DNA from: Heterohyrax brucei
Taxonomy: Eukaryota; Chordata; Mammalia; Hyracoidea; Procaviidae
Assembly (NCBI GenBank): GCA_028571685.1
Contig: CM053140.1
Location: forward strand, 146,243,701 to 146,307,700
Reading direction: 5' to 3'
Length of the DNA stretch: 64,000 bases
Shown: piece by piece, positions 11,242 through 23,254 of the stretch
How positions within the stretch are numbered: position 1 is the stretch's first letter
How the letters are laid out: the number at the start of each line of letters is the position of its first letter
Translations under genes and position numbers: made by a program
Notes under the pieces: generated by a model
Database searches by the model: none
Told to the model about the DNA's origin: nothing
The model's input: only the letters and a program-made list of their open reading frames with translations

Positions 11242-11831
11242 CATAATGCCAGAGTATGAGATTATATTTAGTGTCTTTCCTCCAACTTCACTCTGCTTAT
11301 CTTCCCAACCTCTGAAAGTTGGAGCCTCCCAAGGCTGTGTCCTTGGACTTCTTTCCTGTGTACTCACTCCGTTCTTGAAAATCCTTTAGCTTTAAATACC
11401 CTCTCAATGCTAACTCTCAAATTTAAATCTGATTTCTGGACTTATGTACCTAATTACCTATTTTACACCTTCACTTGAATGTCTGCTAGAGAACTCTTTT
11501 CCTCTCCTTGTCCATGTTTCTTTTCTTAGTAAATGGCAGCACCTCCATCATTCCAGTTACTCAAGCCAGACTTCTTGACTTGGTTATGAGTACAGTTCAT
11601 TCACAGGAACCTAAGAAAAGGCAAAGTCTATAATGTGGACATAGATAAGCTTATAAGAGGAGGTTAAAATGTGTGGAAATTTTCAGCTTTCTGACTAAAA
11701 TGAGAAGCAAATTCATCAGTTGCTCTTTATCTTTTTCTGACATATTATTTTAGTCTAGAAGAAAATCCTGTCAATTCTAACTTCTCTAGAATCTGTCCAT
11801 CGTTAGTAGCCTGGTTGGACCACCCTGGTCC

Positions 11832-12001
11832 AACAAAAACCAACTAACCCATTGCCGTGAAGTCAATTCCAACTCACAGCAACCCTACAGAACAGAGTAC
11901 AGCTGCCCCATAGTGTTTCCAAGGGGGCACATGGTAGATGCGAACTGCTGAACTTTCCATTAATAGCCACATCTTGTTACCACTACACCACCAGAATTTC
12001 T
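11832..12001 (-). repeat. AfroSINE, near full length
   Basis: Antisense: CCCATTGCCGTGAAGTCAAT, then ACAGAGTACAGCTGCCCC and head CACCACCAGAATTTC. Inserted in L2. Confidence 0.9.
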
Positions 12002-12414
12002 ACCCTCGTCCATGCCACTTTCATTTCTCACTAGGTTTAAGGAAATTGTTTCCTGACTTTCTCCTTGCTTCTTCTCTTGCCCTGTGCCCCTACTCTCTAT
12101 TAAGCAACCAGAATGATTCTCTTCAGTGTAAATAAGATCATGTTACTACTCTGTTCGAAAGCCCTCTGATTGCTTTCTATCTCACTGAGAAGTTATCATC
12201 CTTCCAGTTGCCTCTTTGATTTTCCCTCATCTTCATTTCTGACCTCACCTGATAGTAACTTGATGCTTGTTATTTTGGTTGTTAAACCACAGTGACGTCC
12301 TTATTGTTTCTTAAAGAATGCTGCTATCTGTGGGCTTTGACTTGCCCTTCACTCTTCAAAAACATATTCAACAAGTACATGTTAATATGGCACACTCCCT
12401 CACTTCCTTTATCA

Positions 12415-12580
12415 AGAAACCAAAAAAACCAAACCCACTGTCACCGAGTCAGTTCTGACTCATAATAGCCATATAGGACAGATTAGAACTACCCCATAGA
12501 GTTTCCAAGGAGTGCCTGGTAGGTTCAGACTGCTGAACTGTTGATTGACAGCTGTAGCACTTAACTACTATGAGACTAAA
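12415..12580 (-). repeat. AfroSINE, near full length
   Basis: Antisense: CCCACTGTCACCGAGTCAGT, then GACAGATTAGAACTACCCC and a head that decays after CACTTAACTACTATG. Inserted in L2. Confidence 0.85.
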
Positions 12581-13307
12581 GAAAAGAGCAGCACCCTGCA
12601 TTCCAGTGTTTTCTTTCCCCCCTTCTTCAGAAGGTTTATGTGATGTAATAATAGAAACAGGGACAGTGTATGGCCCATAATAGGTACTCAGTATGTTTGT
12701 TGTGTCAGTGTCCAGAACCTTAACATTTTGAGTTGGAATTGATTTGACACCAGTGAGTTTTAGTAAAATTCATTGTGATATTGAAATTGGAAGATGGGAT
12801 TGTGGATAAAATATAGCAGTAGAAAACAATAATATGCTCCTTATGTAACTGATTTGAACATTTATGGTTTTAACTGCCTAGCAGTTTGGACAGTAGGTCT
12901 GGAATATGTACAGATCAATGATTTTCTTTTAGGCATAAGTTTGCAAGTGTTTTTGTTTTCAGCTTGGTGTGGAAATCAATCACTTATGTAGTGAAACTAA
13001 CCCAACAACACCAACATCTTAATGATGCTTTATTCCCTATTCATTATATGGGTAAATTATGTGCTCTAGTATTAGAGAATGTTTGAAACTTACAGATTTT
13101 TTAGGGTATACTTAATTTATACCCTTTTCAAAAAAATAAAACCTGATGTAAAGTTAATGGAGTTGAGTATAAATTATACAGGGAATAAACAACCAAATCA
13201 AGAAGTAAATCAGTAGAAGAGTACAAGAATAGTAGTTTATTAGTAAGATATAAATCTTATTGACGTGTACATGTAAGTCTGTGTTACTGAGCTAGTATGC
13301 AGGGAAT

Positions 13308-13515
13308 AGGAGCTTTGGTGGCACAGTGGCTAAGTGCTCAACTGCTAACCCAGAGTTCAGTGGTTTGAACCCACCAGCGCCTCCTCAGGAGAAAGATGTG
13401 GCAGTCAGCTTCCGTAAAGATTGCAGTCTTGGAAATCCTACAGGGTAGTTTTATACTGTCTGTAGGGTTGCTTAGAGTCGGAATCAGCTTGGTGGCAATG
13501 AGTTTTTGATTTTTC
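13308..13515 (+). repeat. AfroSINE, long variant, full length
   Basis: Head GCTTTGGTGGCACAGTGGCT, then the long module GTCAGCTTCCGTAAAGATTG and CAGTCTTGGAAATCCTACAG, tail TTAGAGTCGGAATCAGCTTG. Confidence 0.9.
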
Positions 13516-13674
13516 AGATGTAGAATGTTTTGTGATGAAGATAAAAAGAAAGAAGAAAAAGGCTATAGTTATTGAATGAACAAATATCCCTAAGGCAGAA
13601 AGCTAAATAGAGGAGAAGGATTATTTTTCCTAAAGTGGATAACTAACTAAACTCTTTACATACTCTTAATCTTG

Positions 13675-14060
13675 TGAGGGACACCTTTTGAACAATAAAT
13701 CCAGTGACCTTTTCTCTGTCTTCATCCAGCACTGTCCCAAATGTAATAATTCATTTGGCTTTATTATCCCTGTTCCACCCCCTGAAACTCCTATTGGGCG
13801 TTTCTGAAGTGGTGCTCCTACGCCTACCTTTCTGATTGTTCCTGTTCAGTCTCCTTTTGATTGTCGGTACTCACTTGCTCCCTTGGCCGTTCCATCCACC
13901 ACCATGTTTTTTCTATGAAAATAAGTCTCAGTTCCACCTGCACTCTAGATTCCTGTTTGCGGCCGGCTGCTAGGTGTCTAAGGATAGCATAGCACCAGCA
14001 TTACCTTTTCTAACTTGTTTTTCATGTGTTCATTGTCTTGTTTAGTGGTGTTACACCATC
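13675..14060 (+). repeat. Possible L2 fragment
   Basis: Pyrimidine-rich sequence with phrases such as CTGTTCAGTCTCCTTTTGAT recalls the ORF region of L2. Tentative; it could be ordinary intron. Confidence 0.35.
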
Positions 14061-14094
14061 CTTCCACTTCAGCTTGCTTATTGTGCTTTTTCTA

Positions 14095-14420
14095 AAATCT
14101 CAGTAAGTGGCCGCAGTGTGTGCCAGTCACTGTGCTAAAACCAAAACTGAACCCATTGATCACTGAGTTGATTCTGACTCACAGTGATTCCACAGACAGT
14201 GAAACTGCCACATTGAGTTTCCAGGGAGCATCTGATGGATTTGAACTCCTGACCTTTTTGGTTAGCAGTTGTAGCACCTTACCAGTACTCCACCAGGGTT
14301 TCCATCACTGTGGTAGATCCTGGAAAAATAAGTGAATGAATAAGATGTGGTTTGTTGCCTTCAAAGAGGTCACAGTAATTTGGAGACAGAGACATGCTAA
14401 TGAATAGTAATAGCATATAG
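14095..14420 (+). repeat. Ancient L2-like relic split by a SINE
   Basis: GTGTGTGCCAGTCACTGTGC before the SINE and ATAAGATGTGGTTTGTTGCC then TCAAAGAGGTCACAGTAAT after it read as one ancient repeat interrupted at 14137-14306. Confidence 0.5.
14137..14306 (-). repeat. AfroSINE, full length
   Basis: Antisense: CACTGAGTTGATTCTGACTC through CTTTTTGGTTAGCAGTTGTA to CCACCAGGGTTTCC. Inserted in the older relic. Confidence 0.9.
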
Positions 14421-14690
14421 TAAATGTAGCAGTGAAAGTACATTCATACTTCAGTTAGAGAGAAAGGTACAGAGTTCTCAGAGATACTATTCCTTCTGGC
14501 TGCCTTTCGCCTGAGAATATTTCACATATACAGGGACACTTGAAATAATCATTAAATTTTCATGGGGTTGTTTTCCTGAAATTTTTTTCTAATAAATTTT
14601 TTTTCTCATGTAACTGTGAAAATAGCTAGCATGAAAAGAAAACATTTTCTTGACATTAGGTGTTCAAGTAGGTGCTGTTAGAGCTAACAT

Positions 14691-14848
14691 AAACCAAAAA
14701 CCCATTGCCATCAAGTCAGTCCAACTCATAGTGACCCTCCCGGACCAAGTAGAACTGCCCCATAGTGTTTCAAGGGACACCTGGTAGATTTGAACTGCCA
14801 GCCTTCTAGTTAGCAGTCATAGCTCTTAATCACTACAGTGCCAGGTTT
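14691..14848 (-). repeat. AfroSINE, near full length
   Basis: Antisense: AACCCATTGCCATCAAGTCA, then AAGTAGAACTGCCCCATAGT and head AGTGCCAGGTTT. Confidence 0.9.
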
Positions 14849-15164
14849 ACAGAGCTCACACAGAAGAGTTAAACCAACAAAATCTTCAGTGCGTGCTTTC
14901 CCATTCTGAGTATGTGATTCTCTGCAGTTCCAGTAAGATAAGAAAAGAGCAAGATGACTAAATAAGTTTTGAGATAGGAGTTTAAACAAAGCCCAGATAA
15001 TTACCAAATCTTCCTTGAAGCTAGAACAAACAGATTTTTCCTCTGGCGGTAATTTTTTTCCAGATAAAGTACAGGAACTTTTATATTATCTTAATTTTTT
15101 ATGTATAACTGCACCTAGGGTTTTTAATGTTAATCCATAGGGAGCTCCAGTTACATCAAGTCAA

Positions 15165-15300
15165 CAGTAAATATCTAAATAGAAAATCAGTGAGCTCCCT
15201 ATATATGTCAGGCACTGGGGTACAAAGATGAATAGAGAAACACCTGGTTGAACTAGGGAAACAGACACGTAAATAATGCATGACTCAGTATACTGGCTGT
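15165..15300 (+). repeat. Ancient L2-like relic
   Basis: ATATATGTCAGGCACTGGGG, then TACAAAGATGAATAGAGAAA and ACAGACACGTAAATAATG follow the same ancient consensus as 14095. Confidence 0.45.
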
Positions 15301-15689
15301 GATAGAGTAGCTGCTAGAAAAGTAAGTTTTGGAGTCATTAGACCTGAGTTGTTATGAATATGTAATTTTGGGGAGAGAAAGGGCATTGCAGGCATGGGTG
15401 TGTGTGAATTATAGATTGGCTGGGGTAGAATTTAAGAGATGAAGTTGGAGAGCCACATTATGAAGGGTTTTTAATGTCACAGTAAGGATTAGTGATCTCT
15501 TTAGGAACTTTTTGCTTTTAAAAGCAGGAGAGTAAACATTTAATGTAAACTTTAAAACCAAGACTAACTCATTATCCCCATAAGACTACTTTGAAGACTA
15601 TACATGTTAAAAATTAAGGTTGGGATTCCAGTTTAAGTCCCAGCTGCAGGTAAAGTTCATTTGCAGTTTCTAGTAAGGTATACTGTATC

Positions 15690-15883
15690 TGGAGTCTCTG
15701 GATGGTGCAGACACTTAAACACTCTATTGCTGACCACATGTTCGAGGCACCTTGGTGGCAAAGCTTGGCAGTCTACTTCCAGAAGATTACAGCCAATGAA
15801 TACCGTAAGGAGTATGTTTCTATTCTGAAACACACGGGATTGCCATGAGGTAGACTTGAATCAGTGTCAGCTGTTTTTTGCTT
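15690..15883 (+). repeat. AfroSINE, long variant, diverged
   Basis: TCTCTGGATGGTGCAGACAC, then CTACTTCCAGAAGATTACAG and ACACACGGGATTGCCATGAG. The tail is degraded. Confidence 0.8.
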
Positions 15884-16150
15884 TCATTTGTAATATGTCA
15901 GTGGCTAAACAACTCTGCATTTAACTTAATTTCCTTTTCTAAAGCATCCTATGAAAATCGTTCTTGAGGTTTCCTTATTATTACCTTGGACTTTTAAGTT
16001 GAACTTTACCTTGGTTGTAACATAAAAGAATGTAGGTTTCCCTCTATATATTTGCAAATGTTTTTTTAAACTGAGATCTTGTATTATTCAGTGTATTGCA
16101 GGCTTAAGACATATTAAGGTGAAATACATCATTTAAAACATCTCTGCTTT

Positions 16151-16412
16151 GGGAGGCAACATAGTACAGTACAGGCGAGCATATAGGCTCTAGAGTTAGA
16201 CATACCTGGATTTGAGTATTGACTCCTACCTAAAGCTGTGAGACTTTTAGGCAGGTTACTTAAGCTATCTTGTCAGTTTCCTCGTATGTAAAAGTGGAAG
16301 ATGATATTAGTACCTTCGTCCTAGGGTTGTTCTGAGAACTAAATGAGATAACAATGCATGTAAAACATGTAGCCAAATATCTAGAATGTAGTACTCAGTA
16401 TTTGTTAGCCAT
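16151..16412 (+). repeat. MIR, nearly complete
   Basis: About 260 bp including ACATAGTACAGTACAGGCGA, TGGATTTGAGTATTGACTCC, GGCAGGTTACTTAAGCTATC and CTAGGGTTGTTCTGAGAACT. It ends about 110 bases before the terminal SLC35A3 exon. Confidence 0.9.
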
Positions 16413-16485
16413 GTTACTAGAACATTTTTCCAAATTATAGTTGTTTTTATAGTAAGTCAGTAGAAAGAACTTGTTTTGCTTTTAA

Positions 16486-16614
<129 letters not shown>

Positions 16615-17245
16615 CTGTATACTGTCTTTAACTAATTTTCAAGATGGTGCACCAGGAATTTCAACATTAATCTTTCACAGAGGACTTCCACAGATTCTGT
16701 GAAGATACCATCAAGTTGAATCTGATCATACTCAGATGGTCTGAAAATACTAAAGTTTAAAGATAAATTATGTGTATATGTAACAGAATGCCTGTTGTAT
16801 CTAGAAATCAAAACTTGAAAGTATTTCCAGGGATTAGAATAATTATTGGAAGAAGCTTGAAATCTGTGTTGAAAACAATTTTATGTTTTTGATTGCTGCA
16901 TAAAACCCCTATGCACTCTTTGCAAGAGCACACAATGTATATCAGATAGCAGTTTTTATAAATCAGATCTATTTAATCTTATTAAATTTTTTTATCTTAT
17001 TCTTCCTGTACAGATGTATCAGATCACATGGAATATTAAGGGTTTGAAAATTATTATTACAGAAAGCTGTGAAGAAATAGAAATATGATTTGAAAAAACA
17101 TTTTCAAATGTCAGAGATTTTTATATTTATACAATGGATTACTTAAAGATTGCTGAATGTTATTTGTTAAACTACATAAAAATTGATGAAGTAACATTCA
17201 ATATCTGACTTGTCAGAGAATAAAAATTCACTTTTAAATTTAATG
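16615..17245 (+). other. SLC35A3: SLC35A3 3' UTR, minimal form
   Basis: AT-rich, non-coding sequence directly after the stop, ending near a canonical AATAAA at 17219-17224. I chose this as the shortest supportable 3' UTR; no transcript evidence is available here. Later signals at 18774, 20170 and 20701 could extend it. Confidence 0.6.
17219..17224 (+). terminator. Candidate poly(A) signal for SLC35A3 (proximal)
   Basis: Exact AATAAA about 605 bases after the stop codon. The downstream sequence is T-rich. It is the first canonical hexamer after the stop that I found, but use is inferred. Confidence 0.5.
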
Positions 17246-17831
17246 TAGAGAGATTGACAGATCTATTTCTCCATATACATTTTGAGACCTTCTAATGCTT
17301 TGGAACTGCTGAAAGCAATCCAGATGCTCCTGTGCTGGGTAGTGGTCAGTGGCATTTATGCTGATCGAGTTTTGCTCTTAGTCTTCTGATTGTATTTCTT
17401 TTCTAAAATTAGATAAATTAATATTCACACATTAATAGTCATATTAGATAAATTAAATTTTCACATGTATTAATTTCCATTAAAGTTTTAAGGTATAATC
17501 TAAAGGGATCAGATGCTCATTTAGTAATTTTAAAATAAAAGAATTATTGTGTTGTATAATATCTCCATTTGGAGAATTTTGGTCAAGCATATACTCTACA
17601 CAACTAGAAAGTTTTTAAATGACTGTTTTACCAACTGTCCTGTAAAAACACAGTTTTTAAATCAACTGCTGTTAGCAACAACAACCGAAACAACAGTGTA
17701 AATGTCAGTGAGTTGAGACCAAATGATATTTCTTGGAGACATTCCAGATTGCCATGATACTATATTATGGCAGTGTAACTTTAAATCCAAGGTTCTTTTG
17801 AAGAACTTTTTAAGCCTCCTATAAACCCACA

Positions 17832-17981
17832 AGAGCCCTGATGGCTTCAGTAGTTAAGAGCTTGGCTGATAACCAAAGAAGGTCAGCCACACCTTTGACA
17901 CCCTATGGTGTATAGTTCTGCTGTGTCCTGCAGGGTGTCTGCGAGTAATAATTGACTCAACAGCAACTGGTTTGGTTTGGT
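17832..17981 (+). repeat. AfroSINE in the possible long 3' UTR of SLC35A3
   Basis: Head AGAGCCCTGATGGCTTCAGT, tail AATTGACTCAACAGCAACTG with GTTTGGTTTGGT. The only interspersed repeat I see between 16615 and 20726. Confidence 0.85.
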
Positions 17982-18773
17982 AATAAACCCATGGCTACTG
18001 GGAGTGGTATGATTGATGACTGAGAGAGACAGTGAATTCTGAGTTCTCTTTCTGTGGCTCCAGGAGAACTGCTGGAAAGGAGCCACCACTTCGCTTTCAA
18101 ATAGTGGTTTCTTTTTAGCATTTTAATTAACACTGGAGGTAAGAGTATAATTTACCTGAGTTATGTAATAAGCTGGTTCAAGGGAAGGAATATTTACCAG
18201 AAATGGTAAGGTGACTTGGTGGACAAACTGTTTTCTAAATTTGGAATAAGGGTTTAGTATAATTAATTACCTGTTGAGAATAAGAATTACTTTATTTTTT
18301 TGTTTATACGGTGTATATTTTTAAAGTCTCCTGTTCTAATAGATATTAAAAATGTACAAAGAAAAAGCTATTTTTATATAGTTCTAATGGATTTTGTTAA
18401 AAGAACTTGACTCAAAATTCTTATACATTATAAACTGTTGGGTACTCTTTGCTAGTTACAATTGGCTTTGTTACCTTGTTGATGAGACTTTAGGCTCTAC
18501 AAAGCAGACCTACTCTATTCCATCCAGAATTTTCAACGTTTAAAGTTACAAAGATTTAAGCCAATTTGCTGGTGATTCCAAACTGGCAAAGAGCAAACTT
18601 TCTGGATGCTTTCTGGACTCAGTGATTTTTGGTGTCCACTATCTAGAGTATGTGTTTAAAAAGTTTACCACATTATAAGCATGGTGTTTTTAGACTGCAA
18701 CAGCATTTAGATGGATATCGTATTACCAATGCTAAGTGAAATCTTCACCCTACAAATGCACAGAATTAAGACT

Positions 18774-18779
18774 AATAAA
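18774..18779 (+). terminator. Candidate distal poly(A) signal
   Basis: Canonical AATAAA followed within about 30-50 bases by GT-rich sequence (TGTGGGCTTGGTGCTTG). The GT-rich element makes this a better-looking site than most AATAAA hits in AT-rich DNA. Confidence 0.4.
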
Positions 18780-20700
18780 AAGATTTATGTTCAGCCACAT
18801 TGAAGTACTGTGGGCTTGGTGCTTGCGTATTAATTCACTCTGCATTCATAATTAACAGTTAATTCAGATTTAGTGAATTTTAATATTTTAATACTAAAAA
18901 AAAGTTGCAAGTAAATTATTGAATGCTAAACATGTTATAGTACTAAATAATACATTTTCAAGTGTCCAAAATGAAGTTTTCTTGATTCCCACCAAAGTTT
19001 CTAAAAATGTAATCAAAAGTTGGGAAAAGGGAAAATAAAGTCTATTGTCAAAGCAGACTTCTGTTTGACAGCCATAATTCATATTTTGCTTTTCTAGATT
19101 TGAAAATGTACACTATGAAGATATTGAGCTGAATAGGTCATGGTTGTTAATTTCTAAAGAAATAACTATATTTGGGGAGGTGGGCCCGTGTCCTACGTCA
19201 TGTCATAGACGGAGCTGATGCCGTTTTCTTGTGTGTGTGGTGTATCTTTTAATGGCCTGTTTGTATCAGTCTTTGATAATGATGACTCTTTGACTATTTA
19301 AATTCCTATACTTTGTGGAAATTTCATTTGTTATCCCTCAACTACTTTGTTCATTGTGAAAATATGCTAACTCATTGGAAAAGAGTACCAATGATAATTG
19401 TATTAAAAATGAAAAAGATGGTATTTGAAACAAAAATTTTGAAATATAACAATTAAATATTTTGACACAGTAATATCAGTTCTTTAGTAATTGAATTTAG
19501 AGTGAAGTCAGATTGCTTTGGTCGAATATGTAGCTTATAGATGCAAAACTTAAATACTTATATAAACTTATTTTGAGCATCATAGAATTTCCCAGAAGGT
19601 AATTTTAGCTTGGTATTAAACTAAAGTCTGAGGAGATAGAAACTGACAGAACATTTTAACTAACTGTACTCAGTATACTTAGTGAGTACTGACTGTTGTT
19701 AAGAATTAATACTTTACCTATATATCAAATTAATATCAAATTATTCACTTTTTAAGATGTCATTGTAAAATCATTTAACTGAGTTTTTTTCTTTTTAAAC
19801 AAGAAACAAGGTCTAGCATTACTCATTTTATTTACAGTTTCATTGTGATACTAGTTAGTTACATATAAATGTATGCTTTACATAAAGGTTTATGAAAGTT
19901 ATTTGCTATACTGAGACTCTCTTGCATATTTATTATATTTTAAATAGTAGGACCAAAGAAGAAGCATCTTTATCAAAACTTGATCCTGTGTGCCTTGCTT
20001 TGCTAGAGGCTGTTTCGAAGATTGACAGCTTTGGGTACATGGGGCAAAATTAGGGAATTTTAAATTAACTGTAATTAAGTTTTTTGGTGAGTTAAACATT
20101 TTCTCTTTAAATCTATCATCCAGCAGAAAACTAAAATAGTATTACAGGTACTAGTGAACTACTTATTTAAATAAAATGGCACCATTTCTGCATCTAGCCT
20201 TTTGAAAAAACTTCGACAGTTTTGTACAGCTGTTGTTTTGTTCTTTTGTTTCTTGTTATAAAAATATAATTTATGGTGATTTTTAAACATTTAAAAAATG
20301 TTGTATATCCTGAGTTTGTGTTTCAGTTGTTTAGAAAGATTCTTTTGAGTGTCAGAATATGATTTATGTTGTTAAACTTTTTATGGACACAATTGAAATG
20401 AGTGTATAAACTGGTCTTTTGTTAAATGACTTTTTAATTAATGAATTTCTCTTGTCATTTTTTGATATCCAGTTATCTATTTAATACATTGAAATAGATT
20501 ATTTTTATAATTATCTTTCTGTAGATTTCTTCCTGTATTTCCTTGTTTCCCTATTAGTGTGTTTCTGATTTAAACTGAATTCATTGACTTTTCCTTATAT
20601 GTATTTAAAATATGAATCATAAAAGATCACTGGTGTCATTTAAACTAGGTAGAACTTCTTAGTTTTATGATGATAATAGAATAAGAAGTTTTCTGTTATA

Positions 20701-20706
20701 AATAAA
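20701..20706 (+). terminator. Candidate most-distal poly(A) signal
   Basis: AATAAA followed by CTGTCTCTCTGCT, just before an AfroSINE that marks the start of repeat-dense intergenic DNA. The position at the edge of the repeat-poor zone is suggestive only. Confidence 0.3.
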
Positions 20707-20726
20707 CTGTCTCTCTGCTAGCTTCA

Positions 20727-20879
20727 GGTTCCCTGGCTGGCACAAATGGTTAAGTGCCAGACTACTCACCAGAAGAAGGCTAGCAATTAGAAGCTACCTA
20801 TAACCACCTCATAGTACAAGCCAGTGATCTGCTTCCAAAAGGTCACAGCCTTTGAAACCCTCTGAAGCAGTTTTACTCA
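20727..20879 (+). repeat. AfroSINE, long variant, 3' truncated
   Basis: Head TTCCCTGGCTGGCACAAATG, then TGCTTCCAAAAGGTCACAGC and GCAGTTTTACTC, where similarity stops before the usual tail. Confidence 0.7.
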
Positions 20880-22190
20880 AGGTTAAATAATTAGAATAAT
20901 TTTATACATGTTTTCTTTATAATTCAAATATATTTGCTTCTGTTGTGATTATTAATGCACAGAGAGTAAATGTGATAAACAATGTAAAGGATTTTATTCC
21001 CATCTCTACTACTGAGGTACTGTCATACAAAATGCTTTGTTTTAAAAGATCACTGGAGTAATCTCTACATTTTCTAAAATGTATTATTTTATCTGTTTAC
21101 TCTTCATGAAAGATATTAACTAAACATTTTCATGTTATCTTTTATCTTACTATATTTTTTATGCAAATAATGCACACTTCTGCATTTGTTTGCCTCACCC
21201 TCCCTCTGTAAGGCATCCGTTACAGGTATGCCACACCAGTCCTCTTCCAACTGTTGCTGTAAGACAAAGTGAGTTTAACACACTTAGGAATGAAAATTCC
21301 TCACTAGGGGAGAGCCCAGTCAGGAAACATACAGAAGGCAACGTTGTTTGCATAAAATTGGTAGACTATTTTTGTGAAAACATATCACAATCCAAGAATC
21401 TCAGTCGTGTGCAGATATGCTTTACGATCCCAGTTATATGGATGCTACTGCATTTCAAAGTCAAAAAGTCAATGACAGTAACTAGCGTTAGTTACTACTC
21501 TTAAAAAAGAAAATTCTTTCAAAGCAGGACATAGATAATTCAGCAAAGAAAGTAAGGCCAAAAGGCCCAAACCCACTGCTGTCAAGTCAATTCCAACTCA
21601 GAGCAACCCGTAGGACAGATAACATGGTATTCCTTTAGAAATAGAGTTTATCCAGGGTATACAGCTTGCCTTCAAATCCCAAAGAATCAAATTTCTGGAA
21701 TTTCTTTAGAAACATAAAGAGTGTAAGTAGAACCCACTGAAAGTTTAAGAGTAATTAATGCTATTACAACATTTTGAGATAATTATCTAAAAATGCAGTC
21801 CTGTTAAAAATTACTTTAAATGTGTTTGAGAGGTTTAGTTAAATGTGCCAAATCAGAGTTCATATGTTTGTTTCAACAAAATCTGCGAGTGCCTGTGTGT
21901 GTGTGCATATATGTATTCCATTAAACGACAGTGTATGTACAAACATGATTCATAGCCATAGTAGGATAGTATTTCTTGGGTGACTGATAGGATCACAGGG
22001 GATCATGACAGAGGTAAGCCCCTGTTTCATTTTATAACTTTCATTAGTATGGCTGTGAATTCTAGAATTTTAAACTGAAGCTAACTTTACAGATTCTATG
22101 CACAATGTTCAAATCTCCATTACTTCATATTTGTCTCCATTTATCATAATCCAGGTTTATGTTTTGAATATTTTCTTTTTATAGTGTTGT
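20880..22190. other. Intergenic sequence, little recognised
   Basis: Between an AfroSINE and the RTE. It contains one truncated AfroSINE (21558-21624). A 104-codon open frame at 21190-21504 matches nothing I recognise and lacks coding character. About 21900 has a short TGTGTGTG run. Confidence 0.5.
21558..21624 (-). repeat. AfroSINE tail fragment
   Basis: Antisense CCCACTGCTGTCAAGTCAAT then TCCAACTCAGAGCAACCCGT and GACAGAT; 5' truncated. Confidence 0.75.
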
Positions 22191-22439
22191 TAATTAGCTG
22201 ACAGTGAGTCAACTCCAACTCATGATGACCTTATGCACAATAGAACAAAACATTACGTGGTCCTGCAGTATCCTCCCAGTTGCCAGCATGTTTGAGCCCA
22301 TTGTTGTGACTGTAGTGCCAGTCTGTCTCACTGATGGTCTCACATACACTTGTTAGCCCTCGACTTCACCAAACACAATGTCTTCCTCTAGTGACTGAGC
22401 CCCCTACTGATGCTAAGTCCAAAGCAGACAAGTCAGATA

Positions 22440-22668
22440 TTGTTCTGTTGTGCTCAATAAGGGTTTCACCAGCTAGTTTTTGGAAGTAGATGGCCAGGCC
22501 TTTCTTCCTAGTCTCTCAGTTTGATGGCTGTGTTGAAACTTGTTCACTAGAGTGTGTGACCTTGCTGGTATTTGAAATACTGGTGGCATAACTTCTAGTA
22601 TCATAGCAACACACAAGCCGCTACACTATGACAAAATGACAAGAGCATTCCAATTATCCTCCCAAGAC
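22440..22668 (-). repeat. Copy of the RTE 5' UTR lying in its 3' part
   Basis: Shares with 25640-25852, in the same orientation, the run GTGGCATA...ATCATAGCAACA...CAAGC...GACAA.TGACAAG and further blocks. In the sense direction it replaces the end of the reading frame. Confidence 0.65.
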
Positions 22669-22999
22669 AGATGTGTTTACTGGCAGTCCACGCTAGTATT
22701 CCTTGCTAACACCACAACTAAAAGGCATCAATTCTTCGGTCTTCCTTACTCATTGTTCAGCTTTCTAATGCATGTGAAGCAATTGAAAACACCATGGCTT
22801 GGGTCAGGCACGTATTAGTCTTTAAGGTGACGTCTTTGCTTTTTAACATTTTAAAGAACTCTTTTGCAGAAGATTTACCCAATGCAATGCATCATTTGAT
22901 TTCTTGATTGCTGTTTCCGTGGCAGTTAATTGTGGATCCAAGTAAAATGAAATCTTTGACAACTTCAGTCTTTCTCTGTTTATCATGATGTTGCTTCTT

Positions 23000-23254
23000 C
23001 TTCTTTTATGATCGAATGAAAATGTACATTCCCATATAAATTTGCATGCCCACCTATATGCAGCTCCCACTGCTTCCCTGACCGGTGACAGCACACTCTT
23101 CCTCTCCACCCCATACATGTCTTATCCTCCCAACAATCTCCTGTCCCCTCCTCTCCACCCAGTCCCCCGCCTCCAGTAAGAAGTCAGCAGGACGACATCC
23201 TATAGATGCATAGAACCATGAAGTGCACACATAATATGGTCACTCTGTGTTGCC
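23000..23254 (-). mobile_element. L1 3'-end insertion inside the RTE
   Basis: Contains TGAAAATGTACATTCCCATA, GTGACAGCACACTCTTCC and CATCCTATAGATGCATAGAA, typical of the L1 3' UTR here. Flanked by an exact 14-bp duplication TGATGTTGCTTCTT at 22986-22999 and 23255-23268. A short, 5'-truncated L1 insertion. Confidence 0.92.

Larger units (their letters stand above)
11270..12705 (+). mobile_element. L2 LINE relic, long, interrupted by two AfroSINEs
   Basis: Order and wording follow L2: GTGTCCTTGGACTTCTTTCC, AAATACCCTCTCAATGCTAA, CTCCATCATTCCAGTTACTC, then after SINEs AACCAGAATGATTCTCTTC, AGATCATGTTACTACTCTG and the end-like TAATAGGTACTCAGTATG. L2 was active before the placental radiation. Interrupted at 11832-12001 and 12415-12580. 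Confidence 0.65.
17246..20726 (+). other. SLC35A3: Possible extended SLC35A3 3' UTR or flank, repeat-poor
   Basis: About 3.5 kb of AT-rich sequence with only one AfroSINE (17832-17981), while neighbouring DNA holds one repeat every few hundred bases. No coding potential is convincing. The scarcity of insertions and the further AATAAA hexamers at 18774-18779, 20170-20175 and 20701-20706 make a long alternative 3' UTR plausible. I see no other feature. Confidence 0.4.

Noticed and set aside
21190-21504. 104-codon plus frame in intergenic DNA
   Set aside because: No family resemblance, no splice or promoter context; composition like its flanks.
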